Translations under genes and position numbers: made by a program
Notes under the pieces: generated by a model
What the model was told of the DNA's origin: nothing
The model's database searches: none
What the model saw: the letters and a program-made list of their open reading frames with translations, nothing else
In this document: positions 33,190 to 42,213 of the stretch, piece after piece
Position numbering within the stretch: the stretch's first letter is position 1
Layout of the letters: the number at the start of each line of letters is the position of its first letter
Assembly: GCF_900107045.1 (NCBI RefSeq)
Contig: NZ_FNON01000011.1
Location: forward strand, 62,001-126,000
Direction: 5' to 3'
DNA from: Amycolatopsis xylanica
Lineage (GTDB): Bacteria; Actinomycetota; Actinomycetes; Mycobacteriales; Pseudonocardiaceae
Length of the DNA stretch: 64,000 nucleotides

Positions 33190-34458
33190 TCAGAGGCCTA
33201 GGCGCTTGGTGGCGTCGGTGAGGGCCTCGTCGAGGATCGCCAGGCCCAGGGCCAGTTCTTCGTCGGTGACGGTGAGGGGTGGGGCGATGCGGAAGACGCC
33301 GCCCATGCCGGGGAGCTGGACGATGTTCATGTGGAGGCCGAGCTCGAGGCAGCGCTGAGTGACCGTGGCGCCGAGGAGGTCGGCGCTGTGGTCGCCGATG
33401 GCGGCCAGTTCGAGGCCCGCGAGGAGGCCTCGGCCGCGGATGTCGGTTACAGCCGGGTGGCGGGTGGCGATGGTGTCGAGGCCGGTGCGGAGGGTGGCTC
33501 CGAGCTGGGTGGCGCGGTCGTCGAGGTGGTCGCGGGTGAGGACGTCGAGGACCGTGTTGCCCACCGCTGCGACCAGGGGGTCTGAGACGTGGGTCGTCAG
33601 GAAAAGAAAGCCGCGGTCGTGGGCTTCCTGCTCGATCTCGGGGGTGGTGAGGACCGCTGCCAACGGGAGGCCGGCGCCCAGTGTCTTGGACAGGGTGAGG
33701 ATGTCGGGGACGACGTTGTCGCGCTGGAAGGCGTACCAGGTGCCGGTGCGGCAGAGGCCGGTCTGGGCTTCGTCGAGCACTAAAAGCATGCCGCGCTCGC
33801 GACACTTGGCGCGCAGGGCCGCCAGGTAGCCGAGGGGTGGGTCGATGACTCCGCCTGAGCTGAGGATGGGCTCGACGATGCAGGCGGCGAGGCTGCCTAC
33901 GGACTGGGCGTCGATGAGGTCGAAGGCCAGGTCGAGCTGGTTTTGCCAGGCGGGGCCCGCAGGCACCGGGATGGCGAAGTTGCCGGGGACCGCGGGGCCG
34001 TAGCCCTTGCGGCCGGCGCTGTAGGTCGCGGAGGCCGCTGCCTGCGTCATGCCGTGCCAGGACCTGGCGAAGGAGACGATCTCGTGCTTGCCGGTGACGA
34101 GTTTGGCGAGGCGGAGCGCGGCCTCGTTCGACTCGGCGCCCGTTGTTACAAGCAGGGCCTTCTCGAGGGGCTGGGTTTGGGCGAGCTTGCGGGCCAGGTC
34201 GACGACCGGGCGGGTGAGCATGCCGCTGAAGACGTGGTCCAGGGAGGCGACCTGGCGCTGGACCGTGGCGACGATCTCGGGGTGGGAGTGGCCGAGGATG
34301 GCGCTCATCTGACCCGAGGTGAAGTCGAGGATCTTCCGGCCGTCCTCGGTGTAGAGAAAGCTGCCGGACGCCCTGTCGATGATCTCGCGGGTGAACGTGC
34401 CCGCGCCCAGGTAGCGGACCAGATGGCGGTCGGCGTCGGCCCAGAACTGAGTGGTCAT
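33190..34458 (-). CDS. Class III aminotransferase, 2,2-dialkylglycine decarboxylase-like
   Basis: 422 residues of a PLP fold type I enzyme: FTSGQMSAILGHSHPEI near the N-terminus and the SWHGMT segment are typical of dialkylglycine decarboxylase; DEAQTG (about 228-233) holds the PLP-pyridine Asp and LSKTLGAGLPL (about 258-268) the Schiff-base Lys. The reaction would be decarboxylation-transamination of 2,2-dialkylglycines with pyruvate, or a related amino donor. The LysR regulator starts 87 bases away on the other strand, the same pairing as DgdA/DgdR, which supports the call. Confidence 0.85.
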   Translation of the reverse strand: MTTQFWADADRHLVRYLGAGTFTREIIDRASGSFLYTEDGRKILDFTSGQMSAILGHSHPEIVATVQRQVASLDHVFSGMLTRPVVDLARKLAQTQPLEKALLVTTGAESNEAALRLAKLVTGKHEIVSFARSWHGMTQAAASATYSAGRKGYGPAVPGNFAIPVPAGPAWQNQLDLAFDLIDAQSVGSLAACIVEPILSSGGVIDPPLGYLAALRAKCRERGMLLVLDEAQTGLCRTGTWYAFQRDNVVPDILTLSKTLGAGLPLAAVLTTPEIEQEAHDRGFLFLTTHVSDPLVAAVGNTVLDVLTRDHLDDRATQLGATLRTGLDTIATRHPAVTDIRGRGLLAGLELAAIGDHSADLLGATVTQRCLELGLHMNIVQLPGMGGVFRIAPPLTVTDEELALGLAILDEALTDATKRLGL

Positions 34459-34545
34459 GCGATCGACGTTAAGTCGGGGCGGCTGGGCGCGTCCAGCTCA
34501 CAAATCTGGGGTTGCTGTTCGGCAGAGCCGTACAAGAATGGGCTT

Positions 34546-35448
34546 ATGACGCTCAATCCTTGGCGGCTTCAGCTGCTCAGCCGGCTGGATACGCTGGGCA
34601 CCGTCCGGGCGGTCGCGCTTGATGCGAACCTCAGCGCTTCGAGCGTGTCGCAGCAGCTGGCTGTGCTCGAGGCCGAGACGCGGACGCGGTTGCTGGAACG
34701 CAGGGGGCGGCGGGTGCGGCTGACGCCCGCCGGGCTGGTGCTCGCTCGGCGGGGACGGGCGATTCTGGACCATATGGCCGAGGTGGAGGCCGAGCTGCGG
34801 GGGCTCAACGGGGAGCCGGCCGGGCTGGTGCGGCTCGGGGCTTTTCAGAGCGCGATTCACACCATGGCCGTGCCCGCGGTACGCGGCCTTGGCGAGTCGC
34901 ATCCGCATCTGGAGGTCGAGCTGCTGGAGCTCGAGCCGCACGAGAGCATGCCCGCGCTGCGGGGCGGGGACGCGGACGTCATCATCACGACCACCGACTT
35001 CGTCGAGCTGCCGCTGGGACCCGACGTCGACCTGGTGAAGCTGGGGACCGATCCGGTCGTGCTCGTCTTGCCAGGGGACCATGCCGGGCGGGGGCCGGTC
35101 GACCTTGGCGCGTATGCCGATGCCGCGTGGGCTTTCGATATGCCGCAGTCGTATATGGCGAATCTGGCCATCCGGCTGTGCCGGGAGTCGGGGTTCGAGC
35201 CGCGGGTGGTGTGCCGGTTCAGCAATTACCTGATGACCTTGCAGCACGTCGAGGCCGGGCTGTCGGTCGCGCTGCTGCCCGGGCTGGCCGTCGATCCGCG
35301 CTATGGCGTGGTGACGCGGGAACTGACCGCTCCGGTCACGCGGACGATCACTGCGGCCGTGCGGCGCGGGGGTCCGCCGAGGGCCGCGGTCAATCTCGTT
35401 TTGGACGCGGTGCGGCGCCAAGACATCGCGCGGGCGGCCGCGGTGTAA
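34546..35448 (+). CDS. LysR-family regulator
   Basis: 300 residues. N-terminal HTH (LDTLGTVRAVALDANLSASSVSQQLAVLEAE in parts, residues about 12-45) and the GRRVRLTPAGLVLARRG wing, then a periplasmic-binding-like effector domain. Start at ATG 34546; longer frames upstream are read-through of the aminotransferase antisense. Divergent from the dialkylglycine-decarboxylase-like gene, whose expression it most likely controls with an amino-acid co-inducer. Confidence 0.9.
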   Translation: MTLNPWRLQLLSRLDTLGTVRAVALDANLSASSVSQQLAVLEAETRTRLLERRGRRVRLTPAGLVLARRGRAILDHMAEVEAELRGLNGEPAGLVRLGAFQSAIHTMAVPAVRGLGESHPHLEVELLELEPHESMPALRGGDADVIITTTDFVELPLGPDVDLVKLGTDPVVLVLPGDHAGRGPVDLGAYADAAWAFDMPQSYMANLAIRLCRESGFEPRVVCRFSNYLMTLQHVEAGLSVALLPGLAVDPRYGVVTRELTAPVTRTITAAVRRGGPPRAAVNLVLDAVRRQDIARAAAV

Positions 35449-35499
35449 CGAGCGCCGATCCGGTGCCGACCTTTCTGCAGCGGAGCGTGGGAGGCGGCT

Positions 35500-36444
35500 A
35501 TGACGGAACTGTTGTGGATTCCCATACCTTTCACATTGTGTGCGTTGTATTTCACCATTGTCATTGTGACGAGCCGCGGTTTCATCGCCGCTCCCATTCG
35601 GCGTGTGCTCGACAAGGAAGAAGCTCGCTGTCGAGCCGATCTCAAGGTCCTGGTGGCGAACTGCGGTAACCAAGCCACGGCCACTGTGGTTCAAAGTTCG
35701 ATTGACAGCCTGCTTGCGAAGCCCCCGCCACCGACGACACCCAGCGGGAAAAAGAAGAAGCGGTCTTGGCTGTTCGAGTCGCCCTTGACCACGCTGTATC
35801 CGGACACGCAGGCCATGAACGAAGCGAAGCGGACACTCGTCGAACTGATACCCGCGGACGCGCTGGACGACTACGCGGAACCGCTTTTTCTCCGGCTCGA
35901 CGCCGTGGATCCGGAGGCGGCGAAGACACTGCGCGAACAATTCAAGAGCGCCAACGACGACGCCAGCAGGCGGATGCTCATCCGGCAGGTGCACGCGCTT
36001 TGCCAGGCCCAGTCGGAGAACGAACTCGCCGCCGAACTCGAAAACCAGCGCATCGCGCTCTGGCTGGCCGGGGTCGGGCTGCTCTTCGTGTTCACCTTGA
36101 GCCTGGGCACCCATGCCCACCAGCCGTCGTTGCTGCTCGGCGCCATCGGCGGTTTCCTGGCACCTCTGGTCAAAATCAACAACGGCCAGCGGGCGGCGTC
36201 GTGGGGCGTGATGGTGCTGAGCCCGGTCGGCGGGGCGCTCACCGCGATCGGCGGGCTGCTCCTGGTCAGGCTGCTCTCCGACGACAAGGTCAACGTGCTC
36301 GGCCCCGTGCTCCGGGACAACTCATGGGAGCACCCCACCACCGCGCTGGCGCTGAGCCTGGCGTTGCTGTTCGGCTTCTCCGGGCGGTTGTTCTCCAAAC
36401 TGGCCATCGCAGGCACTTCGCAGCTCACCGGCTCGAACGACTGA
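35500..36444 (+). CDS. Uncharacterised multipass membrane protein
   Basis: 314 residues. A first membrane helix at about 4-26, a cytosolic or extracellular domain (30-180) with a Pro/Lys-rich loop (PPPPTTPSGKKKKR), then four hydrophobic helices at about 185-205, 210-225, 235-262 and 280-300. No family recognised. Its TGA and the stop of the convergent lipase share TGATCA with no spacer. Confidence 0.75.
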   Translation: MTELLWIPIPFTLCALYFTIVIVTSRGFIAAPIRRVLDKEEARCRADLKVLVANCGNQATATVVQSSIDSLLAKPPPPTTPSGKKKKRSWLFESPLTTLYPDTQAMNEAKRTLVELIPADALDDYAEPLFLRLDAVDPEAAKTLREQFKSANDDASRRMLIRQVHALCQAQSENELAAELENQRIALWLAGVGLLFVFTLSLGTHAHQPSLLLGAIGGFLAPLVKINNGQRAASWGVMVLSPVGGALTAIGGLLLVRLLSDDKVNVLGPVLRDNSWEHPTTALALSLALLFGFSGRLFSKLAIAGTSQLTGSND

Positions 36445-37332
36445 TCAGAGCGGCAGATAGAAGGGCGTGCAGCGCGGGGCGGGCGCGTTCGCGGGGTCGA
36501 GTGCCTTGAGAATGAGGGCGGTGACGTTCGGGTCGATCGCCTGGCTCAGGTGCCCGGCGAAGTCGTTGGCGCACACATCTTGCAGCACGATGTCGGTCGT
36601 TCCCGGTTCACCGAGAACGCCGCTGGTGTAAGGCGTGACGACCTCGTCGTAGCGGCTGACGATGCTGGTGTACGACGGGCCCGGCACGCTCACGCCGTCG
36701 CGGGCGAGATCCGTCAGGAACGCCGATGGCGCCAGGTATTCGCCGCAGGCCCCGCACGCCGTGCGGAGAATCCCGCGCAGGCCCGGCACGGTCGCGAGCA
36801 ACGCGTTGGCGAGCGCGGAAAGGCCGCCGAGCGTGGTGCCGCGATAGTTGGCGCCGAAGCCGACGAAGTGCTCGACTTTCTCGGCACCGCCCAAGAACTT
36901 CAGGTAGTAGGCGGGCATCGTGCTGCCTTCGGAGTGCCCGACGATGTCCACTTTGGACGCGCCGGTCGTGGTGCGGACCCGGTCGACGAACCGGCTGAGT
37001 TCGGCCGCGCTGTCGCGCATGGAGGCGAGGCCGCCGGCGAACGGCCCGAGCACGCCGGTGCCGTAGGTCAGCGAGAACACGCAGTAGCCCTGGTTCGCGA
37101 TCTTCGGCGCGTGGAAGAACCAGTTGACGGTGTCGGTGGCGCCGAGCCCGTGCACGAGGACGACCGGCCGCGGGTGGCTCGCGCTCGGCGTGCACGACCA
37201 GTCGTTCCAGCCACTGTGCGTGGCGGCGGACGCGACCGCCGGCGCGGCGATCGTGGCGGTGACCGCCGCGATCAGGGTGGTCAGGATCCGCCTGGTCTTC
37301 GTGGCACCGCCGTTGGTGACCCGAACCCGCAT
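36445..37332 (-). CDS. Secreted triacylglycerol lipase/esterase, EstA type
   Basis: 295 residues. GGAGG lies 5 bases before ATG 37332. Signal peptide (RILTTLIAAVTATIAAPAVASA), then an alpha/beta hydrolase: oxyanion strand VVLVHGLGATDTVNW, nucleophile GHSEG (about 130-134), Asp likely in SRYDEVVTPY and His in FAGHLSQ. Length and motifs fit the actinomycete class 2 lipases that act outside the cell on fatty esters. Contains paired Cys (ACGAC) likely oxidised. Confidence 0.88.
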   Translation of the reverse strand: MRVRVTNGGATKTRRILTTLIAAVTATIAAPAVASAATHSGWNDWSCTPSASHPRPVVLVHGLGATDTVNWFFHAPKIANQGYCVFSLTYGTGVLGPFAGGLASMRDSAAELSRFVDRVRTTTGASKVDIVGHSEGSTMPAYYLKFLGGAEKVEHFVGFGANYRGTTLGGLSALANALLATVPGLRGILRTACGACGEYLAPSAFLTDLARDGVSVPGPSYTSIVSRYDEVVTPYTSGVLGEPGTTDIVLQDVCANDFAGHLSQAIDPNVTALILKALDPANAPAPRCTPFYLPL

Positions 37333-37463
37333 CTTCGCCTCCGCTTACCCGTGAGTAGGTCTGGTAGCTCATGATGTGGCACAACCAGCCGTCCGCGGCA
37401 TGGGACGACACTCAGACTTGAGGGCCGGGTGTTGTGACCGGTAACAACGTCTCCCCTACCGCG

Positions 37464-37868
37464 TCACTCGGGCCGATGAGGCGCCACGCCGAACTTCTCG
37501 ATCATGAACCGCCAGAACAACGGCACCGCCTCGTCGGCGGTCCGGAAGATCCGATCATCGTGGCCGGTCACCGACCGGTGCTCGATGAAGACACCGCCCG
37601 CGCCCACGTAACCCGACGAAGGCGACCGGACGATGACGACCTCGACCGGCGGATGCTCCGGCACTGGCCGGGCGGTGACCACCAGATCATGCATCGAGGT
37701 GAGCCCCGCCAGGCGTTGCTCACCTTCGCAGGCCAGCACGCTGTCGGCGATGTCCGCCATGGGGCGGAACTCCGGGTGCTTCGCCGCCATCTCGTGGAAC
37801 CACCCGGCGATTTCGGCCCACGGGACCTCGTCGAAGCGGTAGGGCCAGGCTCGCGAGTTCATCCACAC
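37464..37868 (-). CDS. Hypothetical protein
   Basis: 134 residues, soluble, Trp-rich at the N-terminus (WMNSRAWPYRFDEVPWAEIAGWF). The later part is beta-rich (VEVVIVRSPSSGYVG and VFIEHRSVTGHDD). No family recognised. Divergent from the GGCT-like gene. Confidence 0.6.
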   Translation of the reverse strand: MWMNSRAWPYRFDEVPWAEIAGWFHEMAAKHPEFRPMADIADSVLACEGEQRLAGLTSMHDLVVTARPVPEHPPVEVVIVRSPSSGYVGAGGVFIEHRSVTGHDDRIFRTADEAVPLFWRFMIEKFGVAPHRPE

Positions 37869-37906
37869 GCGATCAGTGTGTCAAGGGCGGCTGGGCGATA
37901 TATCGT

Positions 37907-38626
37907 GTGGGGATGAGTCAGGCTTCGCCGCGGCTGGTCTGGTACGCCAGCTATGGGTCGAACATGCACGTCGAGCGGTTTCGCTGCTACCTCGAAGGTG
38001 GCGTTCCGCCCGGTGCGGGGCGCCGGTACCCCGGGTGCCGGGACCGCGGCATGTTCCTCGAGGTGGCGGGCCGCGAATTCCCCGGTGGGGTTTATTTCGC
38101 CACCGAATCGCCGGTGTGGCATGGCGGCCGGGCGTTCTACGACCCGGCGATGGACGGAATGGCCGCGATGCGGTGCTATCTGGTGACGCTCGGGCAGTTC
38201 TCCGACGTCGCGGCGCAGGAGATGTATCGGGAGCCATCGCAGGACTTGGATGTGAGCGTGGCGCTGGCGACCGGGCGGGACCGGCTCGGGCCCGGCCGGT
38301 ACGAGACGCTGCTGCACATCGGTGACCTGGACGGGCATCCCGTCTTGACGTTCACCGCGCCGTGGTCGGCGCGCGACGTCGAGCTGAACCCGCCGTCCGC
38401 GCCCTACCTGCGGATGCTCATCGCCGGGCTGCGCGAGGCGCAGAACTGGTCGTCGCGGGAGATCGCCGAGTATCTCGCGCCACTGCCGGGGGTGAGCGGG
38501 TTCTGGTCGGACGAGGAGCTCATTTCGCTCGCTGCCGACGGGGAATCCGCAGCTCGTGCTTCAGCCGTCCCCGCATCCGCATCGTCACGACCCCGCCAGC
38601 GAACAGGACCAGCGCACCCAGCATGA
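37907..38626 (+). CDS. Gamma-glutamylcyclotransferase-like protein
   Basis: Up to 239 residues (GTG 37907, ATG 37913 also possible). Begins with the GGCT-fold hallmark VWYASYGSNM, followed by a substrate loop and a beta-barrel. Such enzymes release 5-oxoproline from gamma-glutamyl groups; in actinomycetes homologues are sometimes misnamed histone deacetylase. The last 35 residues are Ala/Arg/Pro-rich and come from 107 bases of antisense overlap with the next gene, so the original stop may have been lost. Confidence 0.65.
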   Translation: MGMSQASPRLVWYASYGSNMHVERFRCYLEGGVPPGAGRRYPGCRDRGMFLEVAGREFPGGVYFATESPVWHGGRAFYDPAMDGMAAMRCYLVTLGQFSDVAAQEMYREPSQDLDVSVALATGRDRLGPGRYETLLHIGDLDGHPVLTFTAPWSARDVELNPPSAPYLRMLIAGLREAQNWSSREIAEYLAPLPGVSGFWSDEELISLAADGESAARASAVPASASSRPRQRTGPAHPA

Positions 38627-39929
38627 CCCACTGCGTGGTGTCGCTCTTGACGATCGACACCACGCCGATGAACGCCACCCCGATCAGCAGCATCATTTCG
38701 CGGAGTTCCTTGCGCAGCTGGTATCCGCGGCTGGGGCGCAGGCGCACTGTGGACAGTTTCCGGTCGGCGAGCCCGAGCGCGGTGCGGGTGGCGCTGTCGA
38801 GGAAGATCCACGGCAGATCCGGGTAGACGGCGAGCGCGTCGCGCGCGCTCGGAAACCGGCACGACAGATTGCCGCCGTGCAGCGATTCCCTTCGCTGCTG
38901 CACGGCCTCGCTCGTCTTGAGCGCCTTCATCCGGACCTGCTTCACCCGCCCGCCGGGCTCGGCGACGCCGTCGACGATCACCTGGTCGCCCGCGGGCACG
39001 CCGAGCAGGCCGAGTGTCAGCTCGTCGAGCAGGCACACCTCCTGTTCGACCGTGGCGAGGTCGGCGGCCTGCACGCGGCACACCACGTAGTTGGGCTTGC
39101 CGACGATCAGCCTGGACAGCCGGTGGCGCCGGGCCTTGACCGGGGTCACCACCACGTCCTCGCCGATCTCGACGCCGATGGAGTTCCGGATCAGCTGGTC
39201 GACCTCCAGCTCGGCCGGGCTCTCCAACCGGGTGTTGACGACGATCCGTGCCAGCGCCTGAATGCCCGGGTCCGCCCCGTGGGCCGAGACCAGCACATGC
39301 TTCGCGCCGAGCCGTTCGGCGACTTCCCGCGCGACGCGCACGGTCGGCTCGCCGTCGCGGTCGAAGTCGTCCTCCGAACGCCGTACCCGCAGCGCGCCGC
39401 CGGGAACCTCGTGCAGGGGAAGCACATCGTCGTAGCAGGTGATCGTTGTAGCCGGTTCCATGTCGGCTAGCCCGGTCTCGTCGACATAGGCGTGACAGTG
39501 GGACAGACGCTCGCCCGATGGCAGGACGACCGGAAAACGGTCGCCTTGCAGCACAACGCGCTTCCGGTCGGGTTCGTCCAAGACGGCGAGCTGCGCGAGA
39601 TCGGGCCACAGGATCACGAAGTCCGACCCCGGCGCGGACAGGCCCTCCACCTCGGTGCGCACCAGGGGCAGCAACGCGGGCGCGCCACCGCCCGCGAGCT
39701 TGGCGCCGAGGTCCGGCACCGCCGACGCGGCCACCGCCAAGGGAACCCGGAACGCGACGGGTGTCTGATTGTGCCGCAGCAGCACGTAGTTCAGCGGCAG
39801 CACGCCACCCGGCCGGCGATCTCCGGTCAGCTCGGTACAGTCGCCGGCCACCCGCCATTGCGGCAGCCGCCGGTTCGCCAGCGGCCGCAGCGGATAGGTC
39901 TTCTCGCCAGCCAGCAGTTCTGCCGTCAC
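38520..39929 (-). CDS. Protein with Cdc48-N-like domain and C-terminal membrane hairpin
   Basis: 469 residues. About 195-340 contains repeated double-psi-barrel-like segments (LEVDQLIRNSIGVEIGEDVVV, LLDELTLGLLGVPAGDQVIV) that resemble the N-domain of Cdc48/VAT; this is an impression from pattern, not a search. Two membrane helices close the protein (about 415-450: MMLLIGVAFIGVVSIV, WVMLGALVLFAGGVV). No ATPase motif. It could be an adaptor that presents clients at the membrane. Converges with the GGCT-like gene. Confidence 0.65.
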   Translation of the reverse strand: MTAELLAGEKTYPLRPLANRRLPQWRVAGDCTELTGDRRPGGVLPLNYVLLRHNQTPVAFRVPLAVAASAVPDLGAKLAGGGAPALLPLVRTEVEGLSAPGSDFVILWPDLAQLAVLDEPDRKRVVLQGDRFPVVLPSGERLSHCHAYVDETGLADMEPATTITCYDDVLPLHEVPGGALRVRRSEDDFDRDGEPTVRVAREVAERLGAKHVLVSAHGADPGIQALARIVVNTRLESPAELEVDQLIRNSIGVEIGEDVVVTPVKARRHRLSRLIVGKPNYVVCRVQAADLATVEQEVCLLDELTLGLLGVPAGDQVIVDGVAEPGGRVKQVRMKALKTSEAVQQRRESLHGGNLSCRFPSARDALAVYPDLPWIFLDSATRTALGLADRKLSTVRLRPSRGYQLRKELREMMLLIGVAFIGVVSIVKSDTTQWVMLGALVLFAGGVVTMRMRGRLKHELRIPRRQRAK

Positions 39930-40014
39930 GCCGGCCCCCTCGATTGTCGCGTCTGCTGTAACGAGTCGGGTGTACTCCGAAGTCGTTACAGGGTCGGCGA
40001 AATCCGGGGAACGC

Positions 40015-40770
40015 TCACTCGATGTCCGTGCCGCGGCTTACTTTCTCCCAGTTGGCGAGGTCCGTGGCGATCGCCTCGTGATGCGCCCGGATGGTGTCGA
40101 CGGCGTCGGCGCCGAGCGCGAGCCGCAGCGGCCGGTTCGGGCAGCCGACCGCGCGCAGGACGGCCGCGGCGGCCTTCGCCGGGTCACCGGGCTGGGTGCC
40201 GCCTGCCTCCGTGCGGAACTCCCCCGGCTCGACGATCAGCACCCGCACCCCGAACTCCGCGGCCTCCGCGGACAGTGCCTCCGACAGGCCTTCCAGCGCG
40301 AACTTCGCCGCACTGTGGGCACCGAAGCCGGGCGACGACACCTGGCCGCCGATCGAGCTGATCTGCACGATCGTCCCGTCGCCCTGGGCGCGCAGGTGCG
40401 GCAACGCGGCTTTGGTCAGTTCGACCGCGCCGAAGAACATGACGTCCATCAGCGTCCGCAACTCGCTCATGGCGAGCTCGTGGATCGCGCCGGGCGCGCC
40501 GTGGCCGACGTTGTTCACCACGACGTCGATGCGCCCGAAGGCCTCGATCGCGGTCTTCACCGCGGCCGCCACCTGGCCGGCGTCGGTCACGTCGAGCGCC
40601 GCCGTGCGGATCCGGTCACCGCCCTTGCCCTCGAGGTCCGCCAGCGTTTCCGGGCGCCGGGAGGTGGCCAGCACCCGGTCCCCCGCCGCCAGCGCGGCCA
40701 GCGCGATCTCCCTGCCGAAACCGGCCGAGCAGCCGGTGATGAGCCAGACACGGCCGTCGGTGTTCGTCAT
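40015..40770 (-). CDS. SDR-family oxidoreductase
   Basis: 251 residues from ATG 40770 with GGAGG ahead. Cofactor loop TGCSAGFG, ALDVTD, NNVGHG, catalytic Ser in SSIGG and Tyr replaced by His in the usual YSASK box (GAHSAAKFALEG). That His-for-Tyr change would impair classical SDR chemistry and deserves attention. Otherwise close in layout to the SDR at 11107-11937, probably a paralogue. Substrate unknown. Confidence 0.85.
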   Translation of the reverse strand: MTNTDGRVWLITGCSAGFGREIALAALAAGDRVLATSRRPETLADLEGKGGDRIRTAALDVTDAGQVAAAVKTAIEAFGRIDVVVNNVGHGAPGAIHELAMSELRTLMDVMFFGAVELTKAALPHLRAQGDGTIVQISSIGGQVSSPGFGAHSAAKFALEGLSEALSAEAAEFGVRVLIVEPGEFRTEAGGTQPGDPAKAAAAVLRAVGCPNRPLRLALGADAVDTIRAHHEAIATDLANWEKVSRGTDIE

Positions 40771-41215
40771 GTGGGCTTCCTCCCGGTTCGTCCTCCGGCC
40801 ACCAGCCTGGCGACGACCACCCGCCGTCCGCACCTTCAATCCGGCTGTCTTCGCCACGAAGATCACGAACCGGCATCAGCGGCAACCGCCGGATTCCTTC
40901 GGCGTCTCTTCGGGCAACAGCAAAATCTGCGGTCTGGGGGCACGCGCGGTCAAGCCGAAGGGCGCGCCGCAGACCGGTGGCGGCGGCGCCTCCTAGGGCT
41001 TGGCTGGCGTCGTCGATCGACGCGTGAGCGCGCGAAACCCGAGTTTGGGCCATCCACTGGCCCAAACTCGGGTTTCGCGAAGATCGGCGGCCAATCACAA
41101 GCCAGCCAATGTCCACAAAGGAGCAGGGTGTATTTGTGCGCTGATCGGGCTCCGCGCTCTTGACCGGTAGGGCAGGATGTCGCCGGGGGGACTGGGGCGA
41201 CTGGAGGACTTTCCC
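40771..41215. other. Gene-free stretch with repeat and possible anchor remnant
   Basis: Holds the palindromic repeat at 40997-41081. A frame ending at TAG 40996 closes with VKPKGAPQTGGGGAS, like the sorting region of the surface protein at 12932-13507, and may be a leftover of another surface gene. Otherwise empty. Confidence 0.4.
40997..41081 (+). repeat. Dispersed palindromic repeat, copy 1
   Basis: A perfect 21-bp inverted repeat (41031-41051 and 41059-41079, loop ATCCACT; core AACCCGAGTTTGGGCC) preceded by about 34 further bases that are also shared with copy 2 at 51101-51187, there in the opposite orientation. Intergenic in both places. Confidence 0.85.
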
Positions 41216-42121
41216 ATGCGCAAAATTCTGGCTATACCACTGGTGGTGTCCGCGCTTTTACTGGGCGTATCAGGACCTGCGGTGGCGGCGACCAAAGTGA
41301 TCGTGCTGCCCGGTGCCACCTCCGCCGAGGGGATCACCGACGCCGGCGGCGGCACGTTCTACACCGGCGACCTGGTCGCGGGCACGATCTTCCGCGAGGA
41401 CGTGCGTAAAGGCACCGCGGAGCGGTTCATCGAGGTGCCGCCCGGCACCGGCGCCGCGGGCCTGGACCTCGACCGGCGCCACGACCTGCTGTTCGTCGCG
41501 GGTGGCAAGGACGGCAAGGCGTACGTCTACAACACCCGCACCAAGGCGAAGGTCGCGGACTACACGTTCGGCGACCCGCAGACGACCTATGTCAACGACG
41601 TCGCGGTGACCCCGTACGGCGCGTGGTTCACCGACTCGTATCACCCGCAGCTGTTCTTCGTGCCTGTCGTGGCGGGCGTACTCGGTGCACCGCGCACGCT
41701 GGCGCTGAGCGGTCCCGGCGCGGGCGGCTCCCCCGGGAACTTTTTCATGAACGACGTCATCGCCACGCCTTCCGGAGACACCCTGCTCGTGGCCGCCACC
41801 ACGCCGGGCAAGGTGTACACGGTCAACCCGATCACCGGGGTCAGCAAGGAAATCGCCGGAGTCAACGCGCCCAGTGTGGTCAGCCTGGTGCTCGAAGGGC
41901 GACGGCTCTGGGCGGTGCAGCTCGACAACACGATCAGCCGCTGGTGCCTGGACGGCGATCTCAGCCACGGTGTCGCTGCCGGGACGATCAAGGACGATCT
42001 GTTCGATCAGCCGGTCTCGGCGGCCAAGGTCGGAAATCAGCTCGCGGTGATCAATTCGCATATCTTCAGCGGATACCCGCCGACCAGCCCGACTTACGAG
42101 GTTCTGATGGTCGGCGCGTGA
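41216..42121 (+). CDS. Secreted SMP-30/gluconolactonase-like beta-propeller
   Basis: 301 residues from ATG 41216. Signal peptide (ILAIPLVVSALLLGVSG, cleavage near AVA-AT). The rest is a string of propeller blades (SAEGITDAGGGTFYTGDL, NDVAVTPYGAWFTDSY, FFMNDVIATPSGDTLLVA) with the N-D-V and T-D-S metal-site style of SMP-30 lactonases. A hydrolytic role on lactones is possible; many family members only bind ligands. Confidence 0.8.
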   Translation: MRKILAIPLVVSALLLGVSGPAVAATKVIVLPGATSAEGITDAGGGTFYTGDLVAGTIFREDVRKGTAERFIEVPPGTGAAGLDLDRRHDLLFVAGGKDGKAYVYNTRTKAKVADYTFGDPQTTYVNDVAVTPYGAWFTDSYHPQLFFVPVVAGVLGAPRTLALSGPGAGGSPGNFFMNDVIATPSGDTLLVAATTPGKVYTVNPITGVSKEIAGVNAPSVVSLVLEGRRLWAVQLDNTISRWCLDGDLSHGVAAGTIKDDLFDQPVSAAKVGNQLAVINSHIFSGYPPTSPTYEVLMVGA

Positions 42122-42213
42122 CGCCGTAAAACAGGACGATCATTTCGCTATTCGACGCGAAGTGCGCGAGCGCGGACGCTGTGTACAATTCCGAGCGTCC
42201 GAGGGGAGAGGGA

